A DNA stretch of 36,882 nucleotides, taken from an uncultured Candidatus Saccharibacteria bacterium. GTDB lineage: Bacteria > Patescibacteriota > Saccharimonadia > Saccharimonadales > Saccharimonadaceae. Under the pieces are notes generated by a model. That model saw only the letters and a program-made list of their open reading frames with translations, was not told where the DNA came from and did not search any database. The stretch spans positions 1 to 36,882 of the forward strand of contig CARBGY010000008.1 in NCBI GenBank assembly GCA_948945085.1, read 5' to 3'. Shown here in pieces: positions 16,692 to 24,694 of the stretch. A program made the translations under genes and the position numbers. Position 1 is the first letter of the stretch. Every line of letters starts with the position of its first letter.

Positions 16692-19600
16692 TTACTGAAC
16701 TTTAACACAAGCGTCACCGAGAAGCTTCACAAGGGGTTTTGTAAGATCGTCGGTAACTTCAACCTTAAAAGGCAGCTTTAAAGGTCGTTTATTATCCCCA
16801 TCCTTAAGGACCATAATTATTTCCTGAACACCAGGATTCAACTCGCAAAGGTGACGAATTTCGCTAAGAGTATCAGTATTATTAGGATTTTCGATTAAAA
16901 CATAGAGCTTTTCGCCGCGAGGATCCTTAGGCGGAGTAAGTGGGGCACGCGGAGTCGTCTCGACCGCCGATTCAGATGATGGCATGTGACGATAACCACC
17001 TCCATCATTACTAACAGCAGTAGCACGGTTACGACGAGCAGGTCGCGGAGCGGCGGCGATTGGAACTGGTAATTTTTGGCCGGTCGGTTGGTAATTTTCG
17101 AGAATTTCGTCTGGAATAATTTCAATACTATCGGCGACAATTTTAGCGTCAGTTGTAATATTGCCGTCTTTATCCTTAGCATTCACGCGGCCGCTAACTT
17201 TTATAACGTTATCCTGTTCAAGTTTAGCCCCAACTTCTTCATAAAGACTCGGGAAGACGATGATTTCTTGTTCAGCAATCTTGTTTTCAAGCTTAACAAA
17301 AGCCATCCTTGTGCCACTTTTTGTGAGAATTGTGCGAACTGCACTAATAATACCGCCGATACTTAATGCTTTACCGTCATTTTCGGCCGTAACTAAATCA
17401 TAGCTATGGGTCTGTTCAGAGAAATAAGTTTCATATTTATCAAGCGGATGACTGGAGATATATAACCCCATCAAATCACGCTCCCAGAGCAGCTGTTCCT
17501 TCTCGGGATATTTTGAGGGGGCAGGACGAATCTCTGGTTCGGGGACCGCACCAGCATCACCCATCGCACCGAAGAGGTCGGTTTGGCCACTTGCAGCATC
17601 TTTTTGGCGTTTGGCGCCGTAAGCTTGGATATTATCTAGATTGAACAGAAGGTCGCTTCGGTCGCCAAAACGGTCAAAAGTACCAGTCTTGATTGCGGCT
17701 TCCCAGGACTTTTTATTGAACTTACTAGAATTAACTCGAGCAGCAAAATCACAGACTGATTTAAATGGGCCGTTTTTGTCTCTTTCGGGAATGACAAATT
17801 CCTCAACGAGGGCTTTTCCCATACTCTTAATACCCGAGAGCCCGAAACGAATCTTTCCTTCTGTGCCAACAATACCAAAGTCACCATAAGATTCGTTAAT
17901 GTCTGGCCCAAGTACCGGAATTCCCATGCGTTTACACTCAGTAATCTCAATTGCAAGACGATCAGTCCAGCGCATATCAGCAGTCATAAGCGCAGCCATG
18001 AAGGCATCTGGGTAATGGGCCTTTAAGTAAGCTGTCCAATATGCCACTAGTCCGTAGCACGCAGCGTGACTTTTATTAAAACAATAGTTAGCGAAGTCGA
18101 GTAGCTCGGTCCAGAATTGCTCGGCAATTGCCTCAGTAGCACCACCGACCTCGATAGCTCCTTTGATGAACTCTGGTTTCACTTTATTCATGAGGTCAAC
18201 TTTTTTCTTACCTACAGCTTTCCTTAAAGTATCGGCTTGACCACCTGTGAAACCACACCACTCGCGCGAAATCTGCATGAACTGCTCCTGGTAGATCATG
18301 ATGCCGTAAGTATTCTTCAAGGAACTTTCCAGTCCTGGATGTAGATATGTAATTGGCTCTTCACCATGTTTGCGACGAATAAAGCTATCGATAAACTGCA
18401 TTGGGCCCGGACGATAAAGGGCCACCATAGCGATAATGTCCTCAAAACAGTTGGCTTTCAAATCTCGCAAATAGCGCTTCATACCGGCAGACTCAAGCTG
18501 GAAAACTCCGGTAGTCTCCGCACGTTGTAATAGTTCATATGTCTTTGGGTCATCTAGTGGTAAGTGTACCAGATCAACATCATCATTATAAACTTTGCGG
18601 ATCATACGGAGAGCGTTATTAATAACACTTAAGTTGCTAAGACCGAGGAAGTCCATCTTAAGAAGACCCATTTCTTCAATCTGCCCCATTGGGAATTGAG
18701 CCGCAATTGGTCCTTTAGCGGAAACTTCGAGTGGTACAATTTTATCTAACTCGTCAGGAGCAATAATGACGCCGCAGGCATGTACACCGTGGTTGCGGAT
18801 CGTACCTTCAAGACGACTCGCAAAATCAAGAACCTCTTTAGAGATTGGATTGGTTTCGTATTCTTGTTTTAAATCTGGAACATCACGAATAGCATCATTA
18901 AGGTGGACATGGTGACCTTGTACGGGGTCCGGCACCAACTTTGCTAATCGATCCGCGTCAGCGTATGGCACTTCAAGCACGCGCGCAACGTCACGCACAG
19001 CGTTTTTAGCCATCATTTTACCAAAAGTAGCAATGTTGGAGACGCGATCACGACCATATTTTTCGGCACAATATTCAATCACTTCATCGCGACGAGTATC
19101 CTGGATATCCGTATCGATATCTGGCATAGAAATACGATCCGGATTCAAAAAGCGCTCAAAGAGTAAATCGTATTTAAGCGGATCGAGCTCAGTAATCCTT
19201 AAAGCATAAGCAAGAATACTACCGGCTGCCGAGCCACGGCCAGGACCAAAAACGATGCGTTGACTCTTACCCCAGTTAATAAAGTCTTGCACGATTAGGA
19301 AGTAGCCATTATATCCCATCTTGTCAACAACACCAAGTTCATAGTCGATACGTGGCAGAACTTTCATTTTTTCGAGTTCGCGTTCAGGAGTTTTGTCGAC
19401 TTCTTCAAGCAACTTGCGGCATTCATCAACGCTAAGATTTAATGTATCCTCAAGCTTATAGCCGCAGTATCGATACACGAGTCCTTGAAAAACTAATTTA
19501 TCTAGATAAGTTTTGTCAGTTTCACCTTCAGGAACTGGAAATTCTGGAATCAAGATTCTACCGAGATGAAGATCAACATTACAACGATCGGCAATTCTTC

Positions 19601-20453
19601 TAGAGTTACGTACCGCCTCAGGAAAATCTTTGCCCCAACGATCGATGATGTCTTGGGGGGGAATCACATGTAATTCAAAATCTTTTAAACTCATGCGGTT
19701 AGGGTTGGATAAATTCGAAGCTGTGCCAACACAAAGTAAAACTTCGTGAGCATCCTGATCATCATGATGCAAATAGTGAGCATCGCAAGTAACAACTAGA
19801 GGGAGGCCGGTTTTTTGGGAGATTTCTTGGAGTTTGAGGTTAATTTCGTTTTGGACATCCCAGTGAGTCGGCGAATCTGGATGGCCGTGATCCTGCATCT
19901 CAAGATAAAAACGGTCATCGTAGACTTTAGAATACCATTCAATTAGCTCATCAGCCCTCTTGTAATCATGTGCACGAATGGCCTCGGAGATTTCAGAACC
20001 AGCGCAGCCGGAAAGACAAATAATACCCTCATTAAACTTTTCCATTGTTTCATGATCAATACGCGGCTTGTAGTAACGACCGTTAATTTCGGCATCAGAC
20101 ATGAGATGGCAAAGGTTTTCAAAACCTTTGCCATTCATCGCAAGTAAAGTAATATGGAAACGTTGTTTGTCGTGTGCTGGGTCATGGTCGGTACGTTTGC
20201 GAGCAGCGACATAGGCTTCGAGGCCGAGAATCGGCTTGATTCCGGCATCGTTACAAGTCTTGTATAGCTCGACTAATCCGCTCATCGTCCCGTGATCGGT
20301 CACGGCGACAGCTTCCATGCCTTGCTCTTTGACAAAATCTACTAACTCAGGAATTTTCGTCAAGCCGTCCAGCAGTGAATAATGTGTATGATTATGCAAG
20401 TGCACAAAATCACTACATTTTAGCGGTTCAGAATCTTTTGTTACCTCCGTCAT
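16692..20453 (-). CDS. dnaE: DNA polymerase III alpha subunit
   Basis: Replicative polymerase, 1253 residues. Order: PHP domain (from about 14; HLHNHTHYSLLDG with His18/His20, TDHGTMSGL, and VTCDAHYLH), polymerase core with the catalytic PDIDTD motif (Asp445/Asp447), KSHAACYGLVAYWTAYLKAHYP for the fingers, helix-hairpin-helix region, then an OB fold (about 1030-1110), and a C-terminal tail with a low-complexity hinge (PRPARRNRATAV). The PHP metal ligands visible here look intact, so metal-dependent proofreading by the PHP domain is possible. No intein or frameshift is seen. The ATG is close behind an AT-rich TGCTTATAT box, so it too may have almost no leader. Confidence 0.98.
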   Translation of the reverse strand: MTEVTKDSEPLKCSDFVHLHNHTHYSLLDGLTKIPELVDFVKEQGMEAVAVTDHGTMSGLVELYKTCNDAGIKPILGLEAYVAARKRTDHDPAHDKQRFHITLLAMNGKGFENLCHLMSDAEINGRYYKPRIDHETMEKFNEGIICLSGCAGSEISEAIRAHDYKRADELIEWYSKVYDDRFYLEMQDHGHPDSPTHWDVQNEINLKLQEISQKTGLPLVVTCDAHYLHHDDQDAHEVLLCVGTASNLSNPNRMSLKDFELHVIPPQDIIDRWGKDFPEAVRNSRRIADRCNVDLHLGRILIPEFPVPEGETDKTYLDKLVFQGLVYRYCGYKLEDTLNLSVDECRKLLEEVDKTPERELEKMKVLPRIDYELGVVDKMGYNGYFLIVQDFINWGKSQRIVFGPGRGSAAGSILAYALRITELDPLKYDLLFERFLNPDRISMPDIDTDIQDTRRDEVIEYCAEKYGRDRVSNIATFGKMMAKNAVRDVARVLEVPYADADRLAKLVPDPVQGHHVHLNDAIRDVPDLKQEYETNPISKEVLDFASRLEGTIRNHGVHACGVIIAPDELDKIVPLEVSAKGPIAAQFPMGQIEEMGLLKMDFLGLSNLSVINNALRMIRKVYNDDVDLVHLPLDDPKTYELLQRAETTGVFQLESAGMKRYLRDLKANCFEDIIAMVALYRPGPMQFIDSFIRRKHGEEPITYLHPGLESSLKNTYGIMIYQEQFMQISREWCGFTGGQADTLRKAVGKKKVDLMNKVKPEFIKGAIEVGGATEAIAEQFWTELLDFANYCFNKSHAACYGLVAYWTAYLKAHYPDAFMAALMTADMRWTDRLAIEITECKRMGIPVLGPDINESYGDFGIVGTEGKIRFGLSGIKSMGKALVEEFVIPERDKNGPFKSVCDFAARVNSSKFNKKSWEAAIKTGTFDRFGDRSDLLFNLDNIQAYGAKRQKDAASGQTDLFGAMGDAGAVPEPEIRPAPSKYPEKEQLLWERDLMGLYISSHPLDKYETYFSEQTHSYDLVTAENDGKALSIGGIISAVRTILTKSGTRMAFVKLENKIAEQEIIVFPSLYEEVGAKLEQDNVIKVSGRVNAKDKDGNITTDAKIVADSIEIIPDEILENYQPTGQKLPVPIAAAPRPARRNRATAVSNDGGGYRHMPSSESAVETTPRAPLTPPKDPRGEKLYVLIENPNNTDTLSEIRHLCELNPGVQEIIMVLKDGDNKRPLKLPFKVEVTDDLTKPLVKLLGDACVKVQ

Positions 20454-20474
20454 AGATATATAAGCACAATCCGT

Positions 20475-20921
20475 TTATCGTTTTGTAGCTTTTTTAGCCT
20501 GATTGGCTTTGGCTTTTGCGGTAGCAGCGTTAGCCCCGGCACGGCTACTAGCCCGAGCAGCGGCGCGAGCATTACTAGCAGCACGATCAGCTTCGCGGCG
20601 AGCAACTTCTGCTTCATCAATCACATCTTCAGCGGCGCGCTCAGCAGCTTCACGAGCAGCGTCTTCTTCGGCATAACGACGTTCCTGATTTTCAATTACT
20701 CGGTTCGCAAAAGTTTTAACGATACCGCCGACTGAAGTCATACCTTTAACATTGTCAACAATATCGTCGGCTTTGGCAGCGATTCCCTGACCAGTTTGGA
20801 CGATTTTATTAGCCTCATTAACTAAATGGATGAGCTTAATAACGAGTACGGTTGTTACGACCAAAAACAGTAATAAAGTTACTGATAACAGTACTACTAA
20901 AATCCACTCTGCAACGTTCAT
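20475..20921 (-). CDS. Small membrane protein with Ala-rich coiled coil
   Basis: 148 residues: an N-terminal membrane helix (about 5-30), a short polar stretch, then a long Ala/Arg/Glu helix (about 75-148; RRYAEEDAAREAAERAAED is representative) with strong coiled-coil character and a basic end. It resembles DUF948/YtxH-type stress or envelope proteins in layout, but the alanine bias makes any family call unsafe. AGGAGG lies 7 nt before the ATG. It sits between galU and dnaE on the same strand. Confidence 0.75.
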   Translation of the reverse strand: MNVAEWILVVLLSVTLLLFLVVTTVLVIKLIHLVNEANKIVQTGQGIAAKADDIVDNVKGMTSVGGIVKTFANRVIENQERRYAEEDAAREAAERAAEDVIDEAEVARREADRAASNARAAARASSRAGANAATAKAKANQAKKATKR

Positions 20922-20942
20922 TTTTACCTCCTAATTAATAAT

Positions 20943-21818
20943 TTATTTTTCGATTAATTTTCTAATATCGTCAGCATAATCTTCATGATCCATAACATAA
21001 GACAAAAGCGTCATACAATAATTTTTGGGATCCCCAGTAGTCATCCATTTACCCTGCGTATTCTCAACGTAAACATCACCGATTTCGGCCATCTTAGTAA
21101 TAGCATCAACGGTCCAAAGTTCGTTGTCTAGGCCGGTATTGCGCGGATCAAGATATTCAAAGACTTCTGGAGTAAGTAAATAGCGACCATAGCTAGTCAA
21201 ATTAGAGGGGGCATCCTCGATTTTGGGCTTTTCGATAATATTGCGCAGTGTGCGTTTTTCTTCGTCGGCAAGTTTAATAATGCCATATTTATTTAAGACC
21301 TCGCGAGGCATTTCTTGGGCGATGATGATTGCTTTAGCGTCAGGATGAGATTCGTAGGAATTGATTAATGTTTTAATGTCTGAGCTGCCAAAGACCACGT
21401 CATCAGAATAGGCAACTACAAAAGCTTCGTCATCGCAAATAAATTTACGTGCGGAGGCAATGGGTGAACCGTTACCGTACGGATAAGACGGATCTTGCTC
21501 GATAACAGTGATTTTTGGAAAATCAAGGACTTTTTGAACGGGTTCGTAACGATCGTCCTTAGCTTGACTATGAAGTTGTTTCTTCATCTTAATGGCAGCA
21601 TCATAGAAATAATCTTCGTAGATTGGTCGACCTTCTTTGGTGGCCACAATGATGATTTCTTGAATTCCAGCATCAACACATTCCTCGACGACTAGTTGCA
21701 TAATCGGACGGTCGCCGATAGGTAGCATGGCTTTCGGAATAGTCTTAGTAATTGGTAGAAAACGGCTAGCACAACCAGCATCTGTGATGATAGCCTTTGT
21801 TGGTTTACGATATTTCAT
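20943..21818 (-). CDS. galU: UTP-glucose-1-phosphate uridylyltransferase-like nucleotidyltransferase
   Basis: Makes UDP-glucose from UTP and glucose-1-phosphate for surface glycans. 291 residues. The N-terminus KAIITDAGCASRFLPITK followed by PKAMLPIGDRPIMQ corresponds to the GalU signature, but the usual AAGxGTR loop reads DAGCASR. Other family blocks are present: ECVDAGIQEIIIVA, YGNGSPIASARKFI, AYSDDVVFG (metal-binding Asp) and YGRYLLTPEVFEYL. The start is set at MKYRKPTK because AGGAG lies 5 nt upstream; the longer frame starts inside the -10 box. The altered nucleotide loop leaves some doubt about the exact sugar. Confidence 0.85.
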   Translation of the reverse strand: MKYRKPTKAIITDAGCASRFLPITKTIPKAMLPIGDRPIMQLVVEECVDAGIQEIIIVATKEGRPIYEDYFYDAAIKMKKQLHSQAKDDRYEPVQKVLDFPKITVIEQDPSYPYGNGSPIASARKFICDDEAFVVAYSDDVVFGSSDIKTLINSYESHPDAKAIIIAQEMPREVLNKYGIIKLADEEKRTLRNIIEKPKIEDAPSNLTSYGRYLLTPEVFEYLDPRNTGLDNELWTVDAITKMAEIGDVYVENTQGKWMTTGDPKNYCMTLLSYVMDHEDYADDIRKLIEK

Positions 21819-21837
21819 AAGATCTCCTTGAAACCTC

Positions 21838-21846
21838 ATTATAGCA
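21838..21846 (-). promoter_or_regulatory. Extended -10 promoter of galU
   Basis: TGCTATAAT on the minus strand, followed by a short leader holding AGGAG and the ATG at 21818. Confidence 0.6.
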
Positions 21847-21851
21847 CGTTT

Positions 21852-22496
21852 TTAGACCTTCTCAGAGGTTTTTATGTTTTTTGCTTCCCTAGTAGCGGTT
21901 TTTAGTTTCTGGCGTTCCTTAGCCGCTTCTGAACGTGCTAGACGATCTTCACGTTGTTGTTCGCGATTATGGATGCTATAAATTAAGCTAGAAACACCTA
22001 AAATCATCATATAAGCCCCAAAGAAGCGGACAAAATCAACATTCGCTAAATGACCAGAGTTAAAAATTACAATACCAAAGAGCAACCCGCAGACTCCGCA
22101 GAGGCACCAAATAAAGCGATCAGTTGGGTCGACAGTAGTTCGGAAGCCAATTACTACTTCAAAAATTCCTCTTAGGAGAGTGTAGGCGGCGAGGAGTACA
22201 AGATGCCACGTCATTCCCTCGTTAACGACAAACAGCAAAAGTAACCCAAAAAGACCATCAAACATAGCAACACCGGTAGAAACGGCCCAACCTTCCTTAT
22301 TATAACTACGATAAATTGAGTTAGCAAATTCCACTACCGCGAGACCCAGCAAAAAGATACCGATTATAGGGATTAGTGCGGTTGAATTTGAGTCGGATGT
22401 AAAAAGGGTTACACATCCGAAGATTAAGGCAATAATACCTTGAAAAATAAACACTAGCCAATGACTATCAATATATTTACGCTTAATATGCGCCAT
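21852..22496 (-). CDS. HdeD/DUF308-family membrane protein
   Basis: 214 residues with about six membrane helices in three pairs (for example LVFIFQGIIALIFGCVTLF, LIPIIGIFLLGLAVVEFA, MFDGLFGLLLLFVV, WCLCGVCGLLFGIVIF, and GAYMMILGVSSLIYS), then a charged Arg/Lys/Glu helix (180-214). Spacing and the FDGLFGLLLL repeat fit HdeD-like DUF308 proteins, linked to acid resistance in enterobacteria; the role here is unknown. AGGAGG precedes the ATG, and a TGTTACAATAG promoter lies 22 nt upstream. It is a single-gene unit. Confidence 0.8.
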   Translation of the reverse strand: MAHIKRKYIDSHWLVFIFQGIIALIFGCVTLFTSDSNSTALIPIIGIFLLGLAVVEFANSIYRSYNKEGWAVSTGVAMFDGLFGLLLLFVVNEGMTWHLVLLAAYTLLRGIFEVVIGFRTTVDPTDRFIWCLCGVCGLLFGIVIFNSGHLANVDFVRFFGAYMMILGVSSLIYSIHNREQQREDRLARSEAAKERQKLKTATREAKNIKTSEKV

Positions 22497-22517
22497 TATA
22501 ACCTCCTACTTTTGTCT

Positions 22518-22526
22518 ATTGTAACA
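22518..22526 (-). promoter_or_regulatory. Promoter of the DUF308 gene
   Basis: TTGTGTTACAATAGAC on the minus strand (the hexamer is 22518-22523), then AGGAGG (22502-22507) and the ATG at 22496. It shares TGTGTTACAATAGAC with the glyA promoter. Confidence 0.7.
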
Positions 22527-22645
22527 CAAAATATAAGTGTATAAAAATAACTGTACGAAAATTGAAAAAATTTCGAGCCAGTAGTTGGGGTTTAATAGTA
22601 AAAGTAATCATCGGAATGTAGTCCAGAGTTTGAACGCTTCATATG

Positions 22646-22684
22646 ATACATAATATATTATTAGTATGCTAGACAGCGGATGGG
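22646..22684. repeat. 39-bp direct repeat, copy 1
   Basis: Identical over 39 bp to 27290-27328, same orientation. It covers the last codons (PIRCLAY), the stop, and about 15 bp past the stop of the surface-domain remnant, including the 12-bp palindrome ATAATATATTAT. Confidence 0.95.
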
Positions 22685-22903
22685 GAGAGCATCAGGGCGA
22701 TTGCGAGGGTTTGGTGAAGGCAGCGAGTCGGTATCACTAAAGTCGAAGTAAAGCGCTGTACCCCAGGTTGCTCTATACTCAGCGGCAATGCCAACCCAGA
22801 TATGACCAATATAACCGTTGTAGCATAACGCTCCTGGATGAATGTATCCGCTACGGACGAAGTGGAAGATATGATGCAGGCGGGTGCAAAGATTGACTTT
22901 TGT
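22661..22903 (-). pseudogene. 5'-truncated Fibrobacter-type paralogous (C-type-lectin-like) surface domain
   Basis: The minus strand has an open frame with no proper start, reading FHFVRSGYIHPGALCYNGYI, then GHIWVGIAAEYRATWGTALY, then FDFSDTDSLPSPNPRNRPDA and LPIRCLAY followed by TAA. This is the standard end of the family: FVRSG block, aromatic/Trp core at the usual WSST position, and terminal RCLA. The WSST signature reads WVGI. The N-terminal two thirds, signal peptide and anchor are missing, so it is a gene end. Shares the 18-bp FVRSG DNA block (22847-22864) with 9772-9789 and its last 24 coding bases plus 3' flank with 27290-27328. Its truncated end runs into the promoter of the next plus-strand gene. 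It could be a dead fragment or a silent donor cassette. Confidence 0.75.
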
Positions 22904-22920
22904 TTTAACTGTGATATAAT
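22893..22920 (+). promoter_or_regulatory. Promoter of the unknown gene-DapB-like operon
   Basis: TTGACT (22893-22898), 16-nt spacer, TATAAT (22915-22920) with a TG extension. The leader is about 45 nt and includes GGAGGGG before the ATG at 22970. Confidence 0.8.
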
Positions 22921-22969
22921 TTAGGATGAGTACTTGGATTTTCTAAAAAATACCATAGGAGGGGTCAAG

Positions 22970-23467
22970 ATGGATAAAAAATGGGAAATTAGACAGGTAA
23001 GCACATCTGAGCTAATCTTCGACAAGATCAAGGAGGAGATGGCTCGGCCAGTCGGCATTGTGCTGTTCGGCGCGGACTGCGATTTTAAGAACGAGATCTT
23101 AGATATGATTGCGGGAACATTGCAGAGATTCGCTTGTTACTACACTAAAGCACCTGACACGGCTACTCTAGTGAAGGCTGTCAAAGACCACCTGGCGGTA
23201 GTCATAGTGCTGAACTCGGATGAGTCTAGCACGCATGGATTGCGACACGAATTGGTCAAAGTGATGCGAAACGCTGGAGCAGAAACCATGGTCGGCGTTT
23301 ATGCTAAAGTTAAGTATCCACGCAAAATTCCAACTAGAGGACTCTCGCTAGAGGCGAGGCAACGGCGTTTAGCGCAGGAGAAGTGTATTAATACACTTGA
23401 TCATAATCCGCCAACCGCTGATGGTCTGGACTACTTCATCATGGTTGAAGAAGAAAAGGAGGGGTAA
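22970..23467 (+). CDS. Unknown protein coupled to a DapB-like gene, 165 aa
   Basis: Not recognised with confidence. The ATG at 22970 is chosen because AGGAGGGG lies 5-6 nt upstream; the earlier TTG frame start has none. The layout looks like a small Rossmann/P-loop-type alpha/beta domain: strand VGIVLFGADCDFKNEI (about 28-43), where a Walker A would be expected but the GK[ST] is absent; a second strand in VVIVLNSDESSTHGLRHEL (77-95); then ETMVGVYAKV (104-113) and a basic helix. This resembles nucleotide or sulfate kinases that lost their phosphate loop, but that is a guess. G+C is higher than in most neighbours. It ends 1 nt before the DapB-like gene's ATG, so both are one operon. No membrane segment. 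Confidence 0.7.
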   Translation: MDKKWEIRQVSTSELIFDKIKEEMARPVGIVLFGADCDFKNEILDMIAGTLQRFACYYTKAPDTATLVKAVKDHLAVVIVLNSDESSTHGLRHELVKVMRNAGAETMVGVYAKVKYPRKIPTRGLSLEARQRRLAQEKCINTLDHNPPTADGLDYFIMVEEEKEG

Positions 23468-23468
23468 G

Positions 23469-24269
23469 ATGAAGGCTACGAGGATGGTCTGGAGCGGTTT
23501 GACCGGTAGAACTGGATTCGAAGCGATCAAAGCGGCTCAAGATATGGTTGATGTGGATATTGTGATGGGGCTATCTCGCAGAGACATGAGTGGCATTATC
23601 AACATCAATGGTGAGAAGTTTGAGGGTGTGAACTGGGCTAAGTATGAGACTGGTATGTCTGGATTATACGGTTTGATTGAGTTGACAAAGCAAGCCGAAA
23701 TCGATGCTATTGTCGATTTTTCGCATCCCGATGTGTTCGACAAAGTATTAGAACTGGCGATTCGCACAGGTAAGCCACTTATCAGTGGCACATCTGGTCT
23801 ATCGAATCGGCAAATGGCATCACTCTACGATGCGACCAATCGCATCCCCATCTTCCGTGGTGGTAACTTCCGCTTTAAGGTGAAAAAGTTCATTGATGAG
23901 GTAGTTGCGGCAGTGTGTGAACACGAGGGGAGGATTGACCTTTATGAAGCTTTCTACAAGGGGAAGAGCTTACCGAGCGAAACTTCGGCAGTACTAAAGA
24001 AACGAGTGCTTGATGTAACTAATCGGGTTGTGCAGGTGCATTCTACGGATAACTATGCTGCAGGGAATTTAATTTGTGATTGGGAAGTACAAATACGTCA
24101 GCAAATCTCGCCTACAGAGATAGATCAACATAAGGTTCATTGTCGTACAATTGGCTTTGATGAACTGGCACACGATGTGCTGGAAATCGCTAAAGTAATG
24201 ACAAGAAAGCCGGTCCGGCCAGGCAAATTCTATGATCTTGACGAGATTTGGGATGACCTTATGTCATAG
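23469..24269 (+). CDS. Dihydrodipicolinate reductase (DapB)-like protein with altered catalytic motif
   Basis: 266 residues, close to DapB length. The nucleotide loop is SGLTGRTG (9-16, fits GxxGRxG). IVDFSHPDVFDKVLELAI (81-98) and GKPLISGTSGL (101-111) match DapB's DFT and GTTG blocks, and GGNFRFKVKKFIDEV matches NFSxGVNLL. At the catalytic loop DapB has EAHHxxK; here it is EAFYKGK (160-166), keeping the Lys (166) but replacing both His with Phe and Tyr; the following PSGTA is PSETSA. The C-terminal HKVHCRTIGFDELAHDVL fits the oligomerisation strand region. Known DapB catalysis uses the first His and the Lys, so normal lysine/DAP activity is doubtful. GGAGGGG precedes the ATG. Likely an NAD(P)-dependent reductase of unknown substrate. 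Confidence 0.7.
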   Translation: MKATRMVWSGLTGRTGFEAIKAAQDMVDVDIVMGLSRRDMSGIININGEKFEGVNWAKYETGMSGLYGLIELTKQAEIDAIVDFSHPDVFDKVLELAIRTGKPLISGTSGLSNRQMASLYDATNRIPIFRGGNFRFKVKKFIDEVVAAVCEHEGRIDLYEAFYKGKSLPSETSAVLKKRVLDVTNRVVQVHSTDNYAAGNLICDWEVQIRQQISPTEIDQHKVHCRTIGFDELAHDVLEIAKVMTRKPVRPGKFYDLDEIWDDLMS

Positions 24270-24292
24270 TTGTTCGAATTTCTCAAATTTAC

Positions 24293-24323
24293 GCCCTGAA
24301 CTAAAAAGTTCGGGGCAATTTTT
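24293..24323 (+). terminator. Intrinsic terminator of the DapB-like operon
   Basis: A 10-bp stem GCCCTGAACT/AGTTCGGGGC (one G-U) with an AAAA loop, followed by AATTTTTATT, 23 nt after the stop codon. Confidence 0.9.
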
Positions 24324-24362
24324 ATTATCCCATCACACGCGGCTCACTGGGCCACGAAATAA

Positions 24363-24396
24363 GACCTTGCTACTTCAAAGTTGAAGCTACAAGGTC
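24363..24396. repeat. Imperfect inverted repeat (hairpin without T-run)
   Basis: GACCTTG/CAAGGTC outer arms and CTTCA/TGAAG inner arms are separated by an internal loop where GCTAC occurs on both sides. No T-run follows on either strand, so it is unlikely to be a terminator. Confidence 0.5.
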
Positions 24397-24566
24397 TCAT
24401 AAAACTTATAATTCCCGATGGTGGTCCAGAAGGGACACTTCTTGAACCTGTCCATATTGTAGCAAAACTCCTCGTGGAACGCAATTATGGCAGGACTTTC
24501 AGACTCCCAGTCGTCAGGACGGCAGATGCTCCAGAGTTGAACGATGAATACGAGTATATCTTATAA
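24381..24566 (+). CDS. Possible small or decayed gene
   Basis: An open frame of 61 codons starting at TTG inside the hairpin above. No ribosome-binding site is visible and no in-frame ATG exists. The composition (LIIPDGGPEGTLLEP, HIVAKLLVERNYGRTFRLPV) looks protein-like rather than random, and it is on the strand of the accessory genes. It may be a real small protein or the tail of a lost gene. No family recognised. Confidence 0.25.
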   Translation: MKLQGLIKLIIPDGGPEGTLLEPVHIVAKLLVERNYGRTFRLPVVRTADAPELNDEYEYIL

Positions 24567-24603
24567 GTAATCTACCACATTTTTCTAGAACCAGAAACAC
24601 ATC

Positions 24604-24612
24604 TGTTAAAAT
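24604..24612 (+). promoter_or_regulatory. Probable promoter of the metallophosphoesterase
   Basis: TCTGTTAAAATAG with an extended TGT before the TAAAAT hexamer (24607-24612). The gene's TTG is about 80 nt downstream. A 14-codon reading frame (24622-24666; MNREFLDVRSGLVL) lies in the leader and could be a leader peptide, though nothing shows it is translated. Confidence 0.45.
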
Positions 24613-24694
24613 AGTAGGTAGATGAATAGGGAGTTTTTGGATGTTAGGAGCGGACTCGTTTTATAAAAAGAACATCATCAGTAGGAGCGAGTAG

